Below, piece by piece: positions 12,301 to 23,445 of a stretch of 64,000 nt of DNA (position 1 is the first letter of the stretch; each line of letters starts with the position of its first letter). The notes under the pieces were generated by a model. That model ran no database searches. It saw only the letters and a list, made by a program, of their open reading frames with translations, and was not told where the DNA came from. The DNA is from Chelydra serpentina. Its lineage: Eukaryota > Chordata > Testudines > Chelydridae. Location: contig JBAIAC010000001.1 in the NCBI GenBank assembly GCA_037349315.1, forward strand, positions 36,456,001-36,520,000, in the 5' to 3' direction. The position numbers were made by a program, and so were the translations under genes.

Positions 12301-15300
12301 GTGTGTGCACTATGGTTTTTCTAATACCCAAGTGACCGTGAGCAGTGATGAACTACACAGAGCTCCTGTAACCCACCGAACATACCTGGAGTGCAGCTGC
12401 CAGATTAGCAACACAGGCTGGTGGGTCTCCTGATAACTCTTCCACTGTCAGCTTGTAATACTCTGACCTAGTTTGCTGCTTGTGTCCTATTTCAGGGTTA
12501 GTAACATCAGCACTTGGGAATGCTTGGTGCTTAGATACTTCAGGGATGGTCCCTCTGCATATTTCTCAGAGAGGGATCCCATAGTGCAGACCTGCACAAC
12601 ATGCGGCCTGAGGGCCGTATGCCGCCCGCGTGGGCTCACTGTGCGGCCCACGGGGGGGGAGCGGTGAGTAGGTGGGCTCACTGTCCAGCCCAAAATCTGG
12701 GACTGTGTCCATTGGTCCTTTTTGCTGCTTGTCTCTGGGCAGGGGGTTGTCCCAATGCTGCAAAGAGGGTGTTCCCAAAGGAAAGTGCTTGCTTCTAACC
12801 CCCGAGGCGGTCAGTATGTCTGCTCTTCTTTAGTCAGCCACTTGACAAGTTTGATTGTCCTTGGTCTGGTTCCCATCCCCTCTCCAAGGGTTGCAGCTGT
12901 CTGGAGGCGCCTGCCTTCCACGCCTTCCTCATTCACACCTCATTCATTCAACAGGGCAATTGAATACAAAGTGGGGGAAAGATCTTATTCTACTTCTAGC
13001 AAAAAGACATTTTTCTTTTACCTTATACTACCTTAGGGGCCCGCTATAACGGTTCAATACAAAGTCATATAAAAGTTAACAAAAATGAATAATGCAGAGA
13101 TTTATCTACAACTGCATTGATTGACTGTTGTAGTGCAGTAATCTAGTGACCCCTGGGAGGGTGAAGAGGGGTGTGATGGTGGGGCCAAGCCGGGGGGGGG
13201 TGGCCTATTTTACTGCTGTGATCTGGTCACCCTATGCACGCTGTTTCTTTCCCCCTCTACAGGCTTCCACACCCCAGTGCTGGGGAAGGAGGGGTTGTTT
13301 CAGCGGGGCGGGGGGCGCTGGGGGTGGGGTGGGGCGGGGAGTGTTTCCGCGGGGCCGGGGGGTTTCGGCCCTCAGCTGTTTTCTTTTGAGTAATATGGCC
13401 CTCGCCGCTTTACGAGTTGTGCAGGCCTGCCATAGTGAAACTTCCTATGGGCTTTACATAGCCACAAGGCGAACATATCTGCAGAGTGGAGCCCTTCCAG
13501 CCTTTGCTACTATGGGAGGCATCGCATCTGTTGTGCAGCTTAGTTCACTTATACCTGGCTTTTCATTGTAGTTTCCACATCCTGGGTAATGCCGGCCCGT
13601 CAATGCAGCAAGACTTCTACACTGTTGATGGCCTCGCCAGCCAGTTCCTCAACTCAGCCTTCGTTAACCTCAACAATATTCCCGACTACAGGCTGCGCCC
13701 CATGCTTCGTATCCTTTGGCTGTGGCCTGAAACCAGCCCAGGAACCACTACAGACTGTGGCAGAAGGCTCCCTTTCCAAAACTGCTCTGACTTCGTCACT
13801 CCTCCTCCTCTCCAAGGCTGAGCCAGTGGAGGGAGTAGGGAAGGTAGATCAAATTAAATAAATCCTGCCTCTTCCCTCCTTACATTGCAGCTTGGACTGT
13901 CCCGCTCTGTTTAGTGGAGTGTGAGCAGGTGCACATGGAAAGGCACTGCAAAGAGTGAGATCAGTACAGATTACACGTGCAAAGAAGTTGCATTGCCCTG
14001 GGTAGCTGCAAGAAGGATGGCCTCTGCCGACAAGTCCAACCTACAACGACCTTTGGAGGCTAGATTTCTCAGGAGGTTGGAAACGGTAATCTGGTGACTG
14101 GTTCTGACTGTCTGTGTGCAATGAGCTGTGGTGCTCGGTTCGGTTCCCAGGGCACAGCTGTCCACATCACAAAACTACCACACCACTTGGCACTCATTGT
14201 CCCCCTTCTGGGCAGTCTCAGTTGAACAGCCTTCACACCCTAAAAGTGGGGCCTCCAAGACCCAGGTGAGGGCTGCTGAGAAGGTGGGCTAGAGAAGCCT
14301 GCTGTGCCGCTCTCTTTGCGGTTCCTGCTCTGACTTCAAATGCTGGTATTGTCCCAAGCACTAACATTGCTCGGATGTTATGTCTCTGGTGTGAACGGTT
14401 AATTGGTGGTTGTCAGTCTGTTTCAGCTAAGAATCAGAATGCATGGGGCTCTTCCATGTAGGTGATGGAGCACTGCATACTGAGACCTGCAGTCTCTATG
14501 CTGTGTGGTTGTCAGCTGTGTTGGTGCACTGTAGCCCGCCCTGGCATGAGACTTGTGTGCTGCATAACTTCCTTAACCAGCCCATACAGGTGTGTTTGTG
14601 AAGCCCTTGGTTATCTCCTGCCCCTCGGAGCACTACGAAACCCTTATCTGTCCCATGCTCGGCCCGCTCTTCACCTATCTACACGTGGTAAGAAACAACT
14701 TTTTCAGTGTTGCGTGGTGCAGCTGGCTACTGTGAAGGTGCAGGGCTCCTGTGTCAGAGTGGAGACGTCCCTTCAGCCTCACCCTTAGCAGGGCTCCAGA
14801 GCCCAAGTACACAGGGAGCAGAGCCTAGAAATTTGACTTTGGCCACTTCAGTGTGTGGAGTCTGGATTCCAGACATCGTCTTGCCCAGTTGCACCCCCTG
14901 TGGTGTGTTAGAGTTCCTGGCTGTGAATTTCCAGGCTTGGGGATGTGAGCACCCCTGTGGTCTTCAGTCATTCCAATCTCTGTAGCCTTAGGCCCTCAGC
15001 GATGCTGGGTCTGCACTCCCTCCTCCTCCCTTTCCTGGTGGATAGCTCTGTAATTCCTAGCACCAGCACAGCTACACTGGCTTTCCAGCCATCACTAGGC
15101 CTATAGTTCCCAAACAATGGGCCGCGCCCCAAGTGGGGTTGCTCCATCAGCAGATGGGGTTGTGGTAATCCCGAGTGTGCTACAAAATGGTGTCCTCTGA
15201 GCAAAAATGGCATCCTCCGCACAGCGTGCCCTCACATGTACACTCCATGCAAGATCTTGCTGTGCAGAGGATGTCATTTGAAAATGGCGTCCTCCATGCT

Positions 15301-18300
15301 GCCTGGGGTTGCAGGAAGCAATACATCTGAAAATGGGTTCATGCAGGGGAAAAGACTGGGAACCCCTGCAGAAGGAGTTTTTGCTGGGCTCCTGCCCTGT
15401 TCTGGAGGGGGGGGGACCTTTGAGAGAGGTATATTTAAAGTTCCTTTGAGTCAGACCAGATTTCTCAGAGAGCCATATCTGGTGGCCAGAGTCCTGCCCT
15501 GTTGGCTCTGCGGTCTGGTAAATGGTATACAGAACTCTGTACAGTGTTTCTGGGATGGCTCCTTGAGGTTATTAAATCCTGTCCGGTGTTTTTGCAGAGA
15601 CTGTCCCAGAAATGGCAGGTCATCAGCCAGCGGAGCATACTTTGGTAAGGGACATGGACTCAAGGGGTGAGAACCACAGCTTGGGACTCTCATCTGGCCT
15701 TTCCCTCCAGCTGGCAGCACTGGGGAAGGGAGAAACCCTTCAATAGCAATATCTATGAGCTCTAGAGAGCCATGTCTAGCCCTCCTGATTGGGATGGGAG
15801 CACAGGCCCCAGAGAAAGGGAATCAAAATGGAGGTGGTGCTGCTGGGCCTTGGGTTGGAGTCTGCAGCTCCTTGGACTCATAGTCTGTGGGGAGGGTGAG
15901 CTGTTGAGCAGCTGCCTGAGGAGTGACTGTTCCCTCCAAGCACACGCAGCTGTGGGGGAAGATACCCTGAAAAGGGAGACACCACCCCCTCTTGATGCTT
16001 CTCCGTGATGCTGAGTCTCCAGTGGAGCTGAACAGGAGCTCAGCTCCACAGTCTCTCTCCTGTCCTCACTGGGGGAGTGAAGGTCTTGGTTAGTCTTTGG
16101 TCGTGGGAGAAGTTTCTGCCCTCCACTCTTCTGTTAATCTGGGCTGTGATCCAGGCCAGAAGCCTGGTCAGCTGAGTCGTTCGCTCCATGTATGTAGGCA
16201 AAGTTAGCGTACTAAGGTGCTGCCTCCCTGGTCTCACAGTGCTCCCCTAAACTTCCCTCCACCTTATTTTTCTTATCAGCGATGAGGACACGACAGATGA
16301 CAACCCTGAGTCCCAGGAGATGCTTGAGGAGCAGCTGATCAGGTTGCTGACCCGGGAAGTCATGGATCTTATCAGTAAGTGAAACAAGCTGGTTGCAAGA
16401 TGTCACAGGAGAGTCGTGCCGTGGGCAGGAACACAGGGATTTCCAGACTGCATCATACCTATGGTGTAGTGGCCAGCAATGGAAGGCAGATGAGTGATAA
16501 ACTGCCCCCATGAAGGTCTCATCTAATCCCTAATTGAGATCAGTTTACACCATGAAGCAGGAGGTTTATCTTCCAGTACATTTTTCTGTTAGCATTAACT
16601 ATTAGAATTCTGAATATTCTTTGTATCCATGTAGGAGTCCAGTCCCTCTTTGAATCTTGCTGAATTATGTGTCTGATAGGGTACATGAGATATGTTTCCT
16701 TGTGTGTGGGATCGGGGCGGGGGTGTTAGCCTGAGTGCATTGGCACCTCCAAGAGCAGAGTCAGGGGGCTGGCCAGATCATCATCTTACTGCTGGTGATC
16801 ACCTCACTTCTCCCTCTATGTGATGAGAATCTCTCTCTCTTTCCTTGGCAGTCCCCTTTAGTTAGCTCCCAGGCTTTCACACACCCCAATGCAGATTTGA
16901 GCCCAGAGTTTAAGGAAATTTATTTCCACATAAGAATTACACGATGTGTAAGAGCCTGACCTTGTGATTCATTTCCTAATTATCCTCACCCCCCTAGGTT
17001 GCTGCACCCCAGCCAGGATCCTGGCGCTGAATAAACTTGCTACAGTGCCCTTTTCACTGCTCAGGAATTCTGAGACAGTCATGTACCCTGTGAAGCCCTG
17101 TGACAGGTTCCCCCCAGGGTGCCACCTGGAACTGGGGTGCCACTGAGCCCCCCCCAATCCACCAGCCTGGGCTCCCTCTTACACTGTACTGCGGTGACAA
17201 GCTGCAACGCCCTCCAGGCTTCAGCCTGCACTTTCCCCAGCATACATACAGGTAGGGACACACCCAGCTGCAGTTACATGCAGGCTCTTTGACCAGCCCC
17301 TGCATGGGAAGGCTACAGCTAAGGCAACTCCCAGCTCCTCAAGCATGCACCCCCTCTGGAGTATAACCCCAAATTATACCGTCTTGCGCTGCACAGGGAA
17401 CTGTACAGCATAAGCTCATAAAATTCGACCCCTCCCTCAATGTTGAGAGGAATATGCAACAGCCTTTTGCCCTTGAGTTAATGATTCCCACACACTGGTT
17501 TAGATAAAGCAAAAATAAGTTTATTAACTACAAAAGATAGATTATAAGTGATGGCAAACAGCTCAAAGCAGATTACCTAGCAAATAAACAAAAAATGCAA
17601 ACTAAACTTAATGTAGAAAATAGGGTGAGAAATTGCTATTCATATCCAAAGAAATGATACAAGCAGGTTGCAGATTCTTAAGGGGCAAGCTGCACTTACT
17701 TACAGCTTGGAATCCCCAGGTGTTCCATTCACCAGCTAAAAATCCCTTTAGCCTGGGTCCAGCACTTCCCCCAGTTCAGTCTTTGTTCCTCAGGTGTTTT
17801 CAGGCATCTTCTTGTGTGGGAAGTGAAGAACACCAGATGTCACACCCCACCTTATATAGCTTTTGCATATGGCAGGAACCTTTTGTTTCAAAGCTTGGTC
17901 CCCAGACCAGTGTGTGGAAAAATACTGACATCCCAAGATGGAGTCCAGCATCACTTGGTCTGATCACATGTCTTTGTAGAATCATAGCAGCCATTATTCG
18001 GGGGCTGTAGTGTTTTCAGAAAGGCTCCCCAGGTGGGAGCTTCTCCTAAGGCCTATTGTTTTCCTAATGGCCCATTCCCCACCCACTGTCTATAATGAAA
18101 GCATATTGTCTGGTCGGCGTTCCCAGGTATAACTACATTTGAAATCCAGAGACACAGTCAATATTTATAACTTCAGATACCATAATGATACATGCATACA
18201 AATAGGATACTCATATTCAGCAAATCATAACCTTTCCAATGACATCTCACATGACTTATCCTGCGTAAAATACACCATAACTATGTCATAATCCTATCAC

Positions 18301-21300
18301 AGCAATATTAATATGAAGAATATGGGGTGCAGTGTCACAATCCCCCTCTCCAGTCTGGTACTGCAGCAGGTTTGAGGAGGAAGATGCTGTGACCAAGACA
18401 CTTGAACTTTCTACCCCTTAGCCCAGTCTTTGGCCTCACTTCCCGGCTTGAATGTTGCTTTTGGCGTTCCTCAGCCGTTGTGCAGGGAACAAAGTTTGGG
18501 GAGTGCTGGTGGAGAACAAAGCAGCAGGGGCCCATGAGAGCGAGCAGGACGATCCGTGTAGGCTCTGTGCTGATGTCTTCCTCGCCCTCCTGACCTGTTC
18601 CTGTCTTTGCAGCTGTTTGCTGTGTTTCAAAGAAAGGCGCCGTTGAGCATAACAGCTCTGCTGCTGCAGATGGAGACGGTGAGTAAGTTGCCCAGCTGTA
18701 TCCGCTCACCACTGCTGTGCATACGGACAGACCCTTCCCATCTTTCGGCTGGCCTTTCAGAGAGACTCCGGCTCTCATTTGAGGCTTTGCACAGTGTCTG
18801 ATCGGGGTCTCCAGCTCTGCCCCTGGTGGAGCTCCTCTCTAGGGCTCAGGAGCCCAGTCCGAGCCTCATGAGTCAGAGCTTCCCATGCTGACTTTGCAGG
18901 TAACTGCAGGGACCCAAGCTCTGGGGAACTGTTTGTGATGGTCCTGTGATGCTGAGGCTTCCTCCTCCCAGTCCCCTCTCAGCTGGATCTTCCCTCTAGG
19001 ATACAAGATGCCTTTTACACCCCAGCATATGAAGCAAGCCACCTGCTCCAACTGGTGTTCTCCAGGCCTTGTTGGCATGAATGGGACAGTGGAAGTTGAC
19101 CCCAATGAACTAAGCTGGGGTGTCTGGTGAGAGAGGCTATCTACATAGCCTCCATCCTAGCTGGGTGAGCCGTAGCTAGGGGGGATGCTCTCACCCACAC
19201 AGGCTAGCTTGGAGGTATTTCTCTAGTGGGCTGAGGTGTCGACTCCAGAGTGTCGTCAAACTCTAGAACTAGAGTGAGCCTTGCAGGTGTAGCCCTTCCC
19301 AAGGGAAGATGGTGTTCATGCGGTTGCTTTTTCTCTGCTTGTAGATGATGAGATGATGTCCACAGACGTGACCCCACCTTCTAGTGCAGAGCTAACTGAG
19401 CTGGGCAAGTGTTTGATGAAGCAGGAGGTAAGAGAGTGGAGATGCTGGCGGCCTCTCCCGCTTTCTGTACCCCTTGTACTTTACTGTAGTCTGTCCATGC
19501 TCCCAGTGCAGCTGTCTAGTCTGTGTATCCCCTGAAACAAGAGCCCCCTGTAGCAGAGGGAAAGTCTGTTTTAAGGGCCTCACCAATCATCCTGGAAAGT
19601 GCTAAAGGGGGAGGAGGGAATAAGGATTCAGTATAACAGGCTTCTAGTGCATTTCAATCTGAAGGAGAAAGTCCTTTCCTGTAGTGTTGCCTGCCTGGCC
19701 CTGCCCCCTTTCCTGGGCCCTGCCTTTCAAGAAGAACCGCTTGCAGCAGCTGATTTTTCTGTAACATCTGCACAAATTAGGGCAAATAGTTTTTGCTCAG
19801 ATTGGAGCAGAGGTGGGAGTGCTGGGAATTCTCTGCCCTGAGGCACTGGCACAATCCACTTTACTCTCCTCCCCACACTCAAACTCCTCCTTAGATACGC
19901 CCCAGAGTTCTTTGCACCGACTCCAAAGCAGCAGCTGGTGTGAGTTCTTGGAATGTTCTGGTGTTTGTTCCTGCCCACTTGCAACTGCCTGACACCTTGC
20001 TTCAGCAGAGACTGGCAAATAGGAGCAGACCCAGACTCTGTGACACCTGCAGGCTGATCCTCCCTCATGCACAGAGTGGAATGCAGTGCTGCCTTTGGGG
20101 ATAGTCAGGGACCTCAGCATGCTTCTTGCCTTTTGTCGGAGTATTAAGTAGGGTGCCTCTGTTAGGAAGATATCCCACCTGGGTTCGTGTGGATGCACCC
20201 CCGTCAGGAACAAACCCTTCAGCCAACCTGGGAAGTGCTTCCACTGACTCGTTCTTTCCTCTGCCTTCACCTTTCCAGGATGTCTGCACTGCTCTGCTGA
20301 TCACGGCCTACAGATCCCTCTCCTGGAAGGACACCCTGTCCTGCCAAAGAACCACCACTCAGCTTTGTTGGCCACTGCTCAAACAGGTACTTTCCCTACA
20401 GGGGACCATTGCTGGAGGGAGCAGAAATGGATGCTCTGGATACTGGTGGCTCCTTCCCTTCTGACCCCCTAACCTTCATGGACCGACTCCGACTTTGGTC
20501 TGGATGGGAGCTAGATGTTTCCTCCAACTGGACTGTCTGGAACAGGCCTGGCTTATGTTAGTATCTCGGTTCCATGCTGCTGTTGTCTCTCCCCTAGGTG
20601 CTCACAGGGAGCCTGCTCCCTGACGCAGTGACCTGGTTCTTCACAGGCGTGCTGAAAGGGTTGCAGACACACGGACAGCATGATGGCTGCATGGCAGCTC
20701 TCGTCCACCTGGCTTTCCAGATCTATGAGGCTATGGTAAGGAGCTGTGGGGAAAAAGGGGGGAATCTTTGTGGTGCCAGGTTTGATAGTTGTAATGAATG
20801 AACTAGTCCCAAGCCTAAGTAGGGAAGGGGTGGAGGAGGTAGCAGCTCCCTTCCTCTGTGCCATCAGGGGAAGGTGGAGGCTTCTGTGGTAGAACTTCTA
20901 TTGATTGGCCTCTTCCCTTCTTCCTGTAGCGCCCCCGCTATGCTGAGCTGAAGGCAGTGATGGAACAGATCCCAGAAATCCAGAAGGAATCGTTGGAGCA
21001 GTTTGACTCCAAGCTTCTCAACCCAACTCTGCTAAAAGTGGCAGACAAGCGCCGGAAGGACAATTTCAAACGCCTCATTGCCGGCTGCATTGGGGTAGGC
21101 GACCGCAGAGCCCACAGGAAACCTGTTTCCTCCCTGTGGACTGGGCTCCGGAATCCTGCAGAAACGGCCCTAGCCAACCTGCGTCTCCCCTCAGCCCCTT
21201 TCCTTTGTCCGGCTCTCTGATGCTGCTGGAATGTGGCTGCAGCACATCCTTCATAGTGTTCGTGCTGCTCTGGCTCTCTTCAGCCTTGGCCTGGGTGAGA

Positions 21301-21867
21301 TGGTAACTGAGCACTCAGGGCACCTTGTGGGAGCTCTCCTAGCTGAAGGGCTGCTGGCACTCTGTGTACAGGGCTCCTACAGAGAAGGTGTAAGCACCAC
21401 TGGTCAGGGCCCACGGGTGGGTACACAGCTTTAGCCAGGACAGTACCATTGGGCTCCTATTGACTATCTGGTCACAGTCAGGACCCCATTGAGGTAGTGT
21501 CACCTGCATTGGCATGTACTGCAGATGCCAGGCTACTCTCCCAGACACAAAAGATGGGGGACATGAACTGAGAGGTTGGAGCAAAGCATGGCACCTGAGC
21601 TGGGAAATGACTGCCGTAGAACCAGAGAGTGCCTGAGACACACTTAGGTGACTCTGGGATACTTTGACGGAGTGGGTCTGCAGGTGCAGTGACTAACTAG
21701 GCCTATCCTTTTGTCCCCTGCAGAAGCCTCTGGGAGAACAGTTTCGCAAAGAGGTTCACATCCGGAACCTCCCATCTCTCTTCAAAAAGGTGAAGCCGTC
21801 GCTGGAGACAGACGTACTGGAGAACAACGAGGATGGAGAAGGCCTCACTGCACTCTTCGAGCCCTGA
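336..21867 (+). CDS. XPO5: Exportin-5, C-terminal half (16 terminal coding exons)
   Basis: Exportin-5 is a RanGTP-dependent importin-beta-family receptor that carries pre-miRNAs and other structured RNAs out of the nucleus; its body is built of HEAT repeats. Coding exons: 336-425, 2021-2220, 3071-3170, 4199-4380, 10252-10352, 12101-12197, 13572-13708, 14590-14687, 15598-15644, 16280-16374, 18613-18678, 19345-19427, 20279-20386, 20598-20735, 20930-21094, 21724-21867 (TGA at 21865). All junctions are GT-AG and phases join without a frameshift, giving 616 residues, about the last half of the ~1204-aa human protein. Recognisable blocks include RHACSSIIKMCRDYPQLVL, PSMQQDFYTV, SQEMLEEQL, CQRTTTQLCWPLLKQVL and RRKDNFKRLIAGCIG, ending TALFEP. 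The N-terminal half, including the Ran-binding end, lies left of the window. The 5.9-kb intron after 4380 and the 2.2-kb intron after 16374 hold MITE, hAT and LTR-like repeats; other intron sequence shows nothing I can name. The gene converges with POLR1C. Confidence 0.97.
640..790. repeat. MIR/L2-type interspersed repeat fragment in an XPO5 intron
   Basis: The wording around TAGCACCTAGAGGCCCTGAT, then GTTGTGCTGGGCCCATTACA and ACAATTTACAATCC, is the 3' part of an old, widely spread amniote retroposon. A related stretch occurs at the end of the SINE near 11600. Family assignment is from memory. Confidence 0.45.
6811..7034. mobile_element. Foldback MITE with nested hairpins in an XPO5 intron
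   Basis: Two stacked inverted repeats are visible. CCAGCGCTGGGAGAG pairs with CTCTCCCAGCGCTGG around a 2-base loop near 6881-6912. A longer pair spans about 6919-7023, with GGCTACATTGGCGCTTTACA facing the complement of GTAAAGTGCCAGTGTAGCC and a GCTCAGGGG stem inside. Outer ends share TTGGCTACACT. The GGCTACACT/CAGCGCTG style resembles Harbinger-like MITEs I recall from turtles. No clear target duplication was found. Confidence 0.65.
8085..8170 (+). repeat. CR1-type 3' tail fragment
   Basis: CTCAGACTAGATGAT, then TGATCCCTTCTGACATTAAA and CTCTATGGCTC match the 3' tail shared by CR1-related retroposons, seen more completely at 52040-52166. Confidence 0.6.
8588..8863. mobile_element. Large foldback MITE in an XPO5 intron
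   Basis: The left arm (about 8588-8715) is an imperfect inverted copy of the right arm (about 8722-8863). Matching landmarks are GGTGTAAATCT near 8615 and AGATTTACACC near 8814, CCCGCAGTAG near 8629 and CTACTGCGGGG near 8801, GCCATGCGCTAAA near 8641 and TTTTAGTGCATGGC near 8753. The two arms are similar enough to form one long hairpin. No coding capacity is visible. Confidence 0.65.
10669..11291. mobile_element. Non-autonomous hAT-like element with perfect 8-bp TSD
   Basis: The termini TAGGGCCCTACCAAATTC and GAATTTGGTAGGGCCCTA are perfect 18-bp inverted repeats. The flanking 8-mers ATTATAAG (10661-10668 and 11292-11299) are identical. Length is 623 bp. Inside, GGGGTCCTGAACCAAAAAGG near 10789 faces CCTTTTTGGGTCAGGACCCC near 11154, so a second inverted repeat is nested. 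GC-rich CAGAGCTGGG/GCAGCGCAGAAGTAAGG units repeat between them. An 8-bp duplication and the TAGGG terminus fit hAT. It lies in the intron after exon 10252-10352. Confidence 0.88.
11366..11640 (+). repeat. tRNA-derived SINE
   Basis: The head resembles Pol III promoter boxes: GGTCCTGGGGTTAAGGCAC as box A and CAGGGTTCAATTTCTGA as box B. A MIR-like body follows (GTGACCTCATCAAGTCACTT, CTGTGCCTTTG, CTGTAAAACAAGGAC), ending with TTACAGCACCTAGGCCACTG. Too altered to be a tRNA gene. Confidence 0.7.
12587..13429. mobile_element. Non-autonomous hAT-like element with perfect 8-bp TSD
   Basis: Both flanks read CCATAGTG (12579-12586 and 13430-13437). The ends are inverted repeats: CAGACCTGCACAAC at left and, reverse-complemented, CAGGCCTGCACAAC at right (13/14). 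Length is 843 bp. The interior is GC-rich at both ends and AT-rich in the middle (13030-13130) and has no transposase frame. It lies in the XPO5 intron and ends 142 bp before the acceptor of exon 13572-13708. Confidence 0.88.
15101..15369. mobile_element. Probable hAT-like element, no clear TSD
   Basis: The left end CTATAGTTCCCAAAC and the reverse complement of the right end (GCAGGGGTTCCCAGTC) share a GTTCCCA core. The interior repeats the wording AAAATGG.GTCCTC at about 15186, 15208 and 15282. No convincing 8-bp duplication was found at these borders. Confidence 0.5.
16590..16672 (-). repeat. CR1-type LINE fragment, minus orientation
   Basis: CAGTCCCTCTTTGAATCTTGCTGAATT closely matches CAGTCCCTTTATGAATCTTGCTAAATT in the larger CR1 piece near 37970; the stretches are quoted only to show the match over about 27 positions. 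Confidence 0.5.
17099..18339 (-). mobile_element. LTR-like element, probably a solo LTR in minus orientation
   Basis: The 1241-bp block starts TGTGACA and ends TGTCACA, a 7-bp perfect inverted terminus of the TG...CA type. On the minus strand it has a TATA-box-like CTATATAAG at about 17852-17859 and an AATAAA (plus TTTATT, 17520-17525) downstream, the layout of an LTR with a long R region. The flanking 5-mers AGCCC and ATCCC differ at one base. No gag, pol or env frame is present. It lies in the 2.2-kb XPO5 intron; which retroelement family it belongs to is not clear. Confidence 0.55.
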
Positions 21868-23445
21868 GCTGGGGCACCTCAGCCACCCCCACCCTCACTT
21901 CATATTTTCTGTCTCCTCTTGTAGTAACCACATTAGATTCCTCTTCTCACTCCTCCATGAGCATTTGCCTAAACAGAGCCCCCACTGGTCTCATCCCCAT
22001 ATCTTTCCTGTGCGGGGATGTGCCCTGAGTTCGGACTTGATCTAACCTGTCAAGCTTTCCCGTCGGATTTGCAGCTTTAGGCCTCAGCTTGTGTGCAAGA
22101 TGAGAGCTGAGCACATAGACTCCACTAGGTAGAGCCTAGTCATTTTGCAGCCTTGGGTCACTTAAACCCCACCTGCTTCTGGGCTAGTCCCTCAGGAGTT
22201 AGGTTTAATGGGAGAGGCAGAATGGTATTCCAACGAAGATGGCACTCCCCAGTCTCACTCTGAAGGGAGGGAGCCAGGCTTCACCTGGGACGCATCACAC
22301 TCCTGTTTGTGTCCACCACTGGCTGTCCCCATCTGGCATCATCTCCAGCATGACAACAGCAGAGGGCTTGTTTCCTGGTGAATCTCTTTCCGTCTTGGAC
22401 TACTTGAAAGCAGCCCTAGTTTTCTCAGCTGTGATTGCTTTCCTGGCTGGAGGCTGCATGCTTGGGAGTGTTACAGTGCCCTAGAATCTCCCAGAGTCCG
22501 TGTTCTCAGTCTGATTTTTTTAAAACACTGTTCCTCTCTGGAAGGAGACAGACGTTGTCCTATGTGTGCTCAGTAGATCTTACTCCACAAGGAACCAAAT
22601 GGAAAGCTGGCTTAGCCTTACGCCAGTTTCTATCAAAAGTCCCTCAGGACTGGGGCAGGAATGTCACACAGCATTCCCTGCGGACTGGAAAATGACAGGT
22701 GCAGAGTATGGAAAATCTGGACCAGTCTGCCAAGAGCCTGTAAACCCTGAAGGGGATCAGCCCTCAGTGTTGCGTGGGGATGACAGTGGGCCTGCATTCT
22801 GCTTTAGGGATATGCAGTGTCCAGCATCACTGTTCTTCCTGAAATCTTGACCTGTAGCCAGGGTTGAGGAAGATGGGGGTTAAATTCCTGAGCTACCATT
22901 TTAGCAGAATAAGGAAATGGGGACTGAGATTTGAACCCTTCTGTGCCCTGTTCTGGTGGTTTAGAGTTTGTTACTTGAGGATCAAGTGTTGGGCTTTGTA
23001 ATGCAAATTGTATGGTGGGGGAAGGTCTTTTATTCAAAACTAGCTTTTATGGTTTGCCATCCAGGGGACTGCAAAAGAACAGAGAACTGAAACCAATGAG
23101 ACGTTTATTGGTTAGGCTGGGGCCTGGACAAGGGGCAGAACAGAAATCTTAGGAGAATAGGGCTGGAAAAAACAGCAGGCCTCGGGAACGCAGCGTGACC
23201 ATCCCTGTGGCCTAAGCCCACTCATCCTATTGCCCGTGTTACACAGTCCCTTCCACTCTTTGCCTCATAATCTTTTTACTTACTCCTGAGCTGAAGTGGC
23301 TCTGGCCTCAGCAGAGGCTGGTTGTATTTATTGTGTTGTGGTATTTTTAACATTGTGACTTCATGCTAGAAACAAAGATTTTTTTTTTAATGGTTTTTAG
23401 AGCCTTCTTTTGTAGGAATATTAAATGCGAAGCTGTCTCTGGATT
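21868..23445 (+). other. XPO5: XPO5 3' UTR with candidate polyadenylation signal
   Basis: Sequence after the XPO5 stop has no splice-linked reading frame. An ATTAAA at 23420-23425, followed by a T/G-rich stretch, is the first convincing poly(A) signal and would give a 3' UTR of about 1.55 kb. A later AATAAA at 25560-25565 could be a distal site. Cleavage position is inferred. Confidence 0.55.

Noticed and set aside
13146..13571. 141-codon ORF running up to an XPO5 acceptor site
   Set aside because: It is mostly the G-rich right part of the hAT-like element, and the true exon starts at 13572 in a frame fixed by both neighbours.
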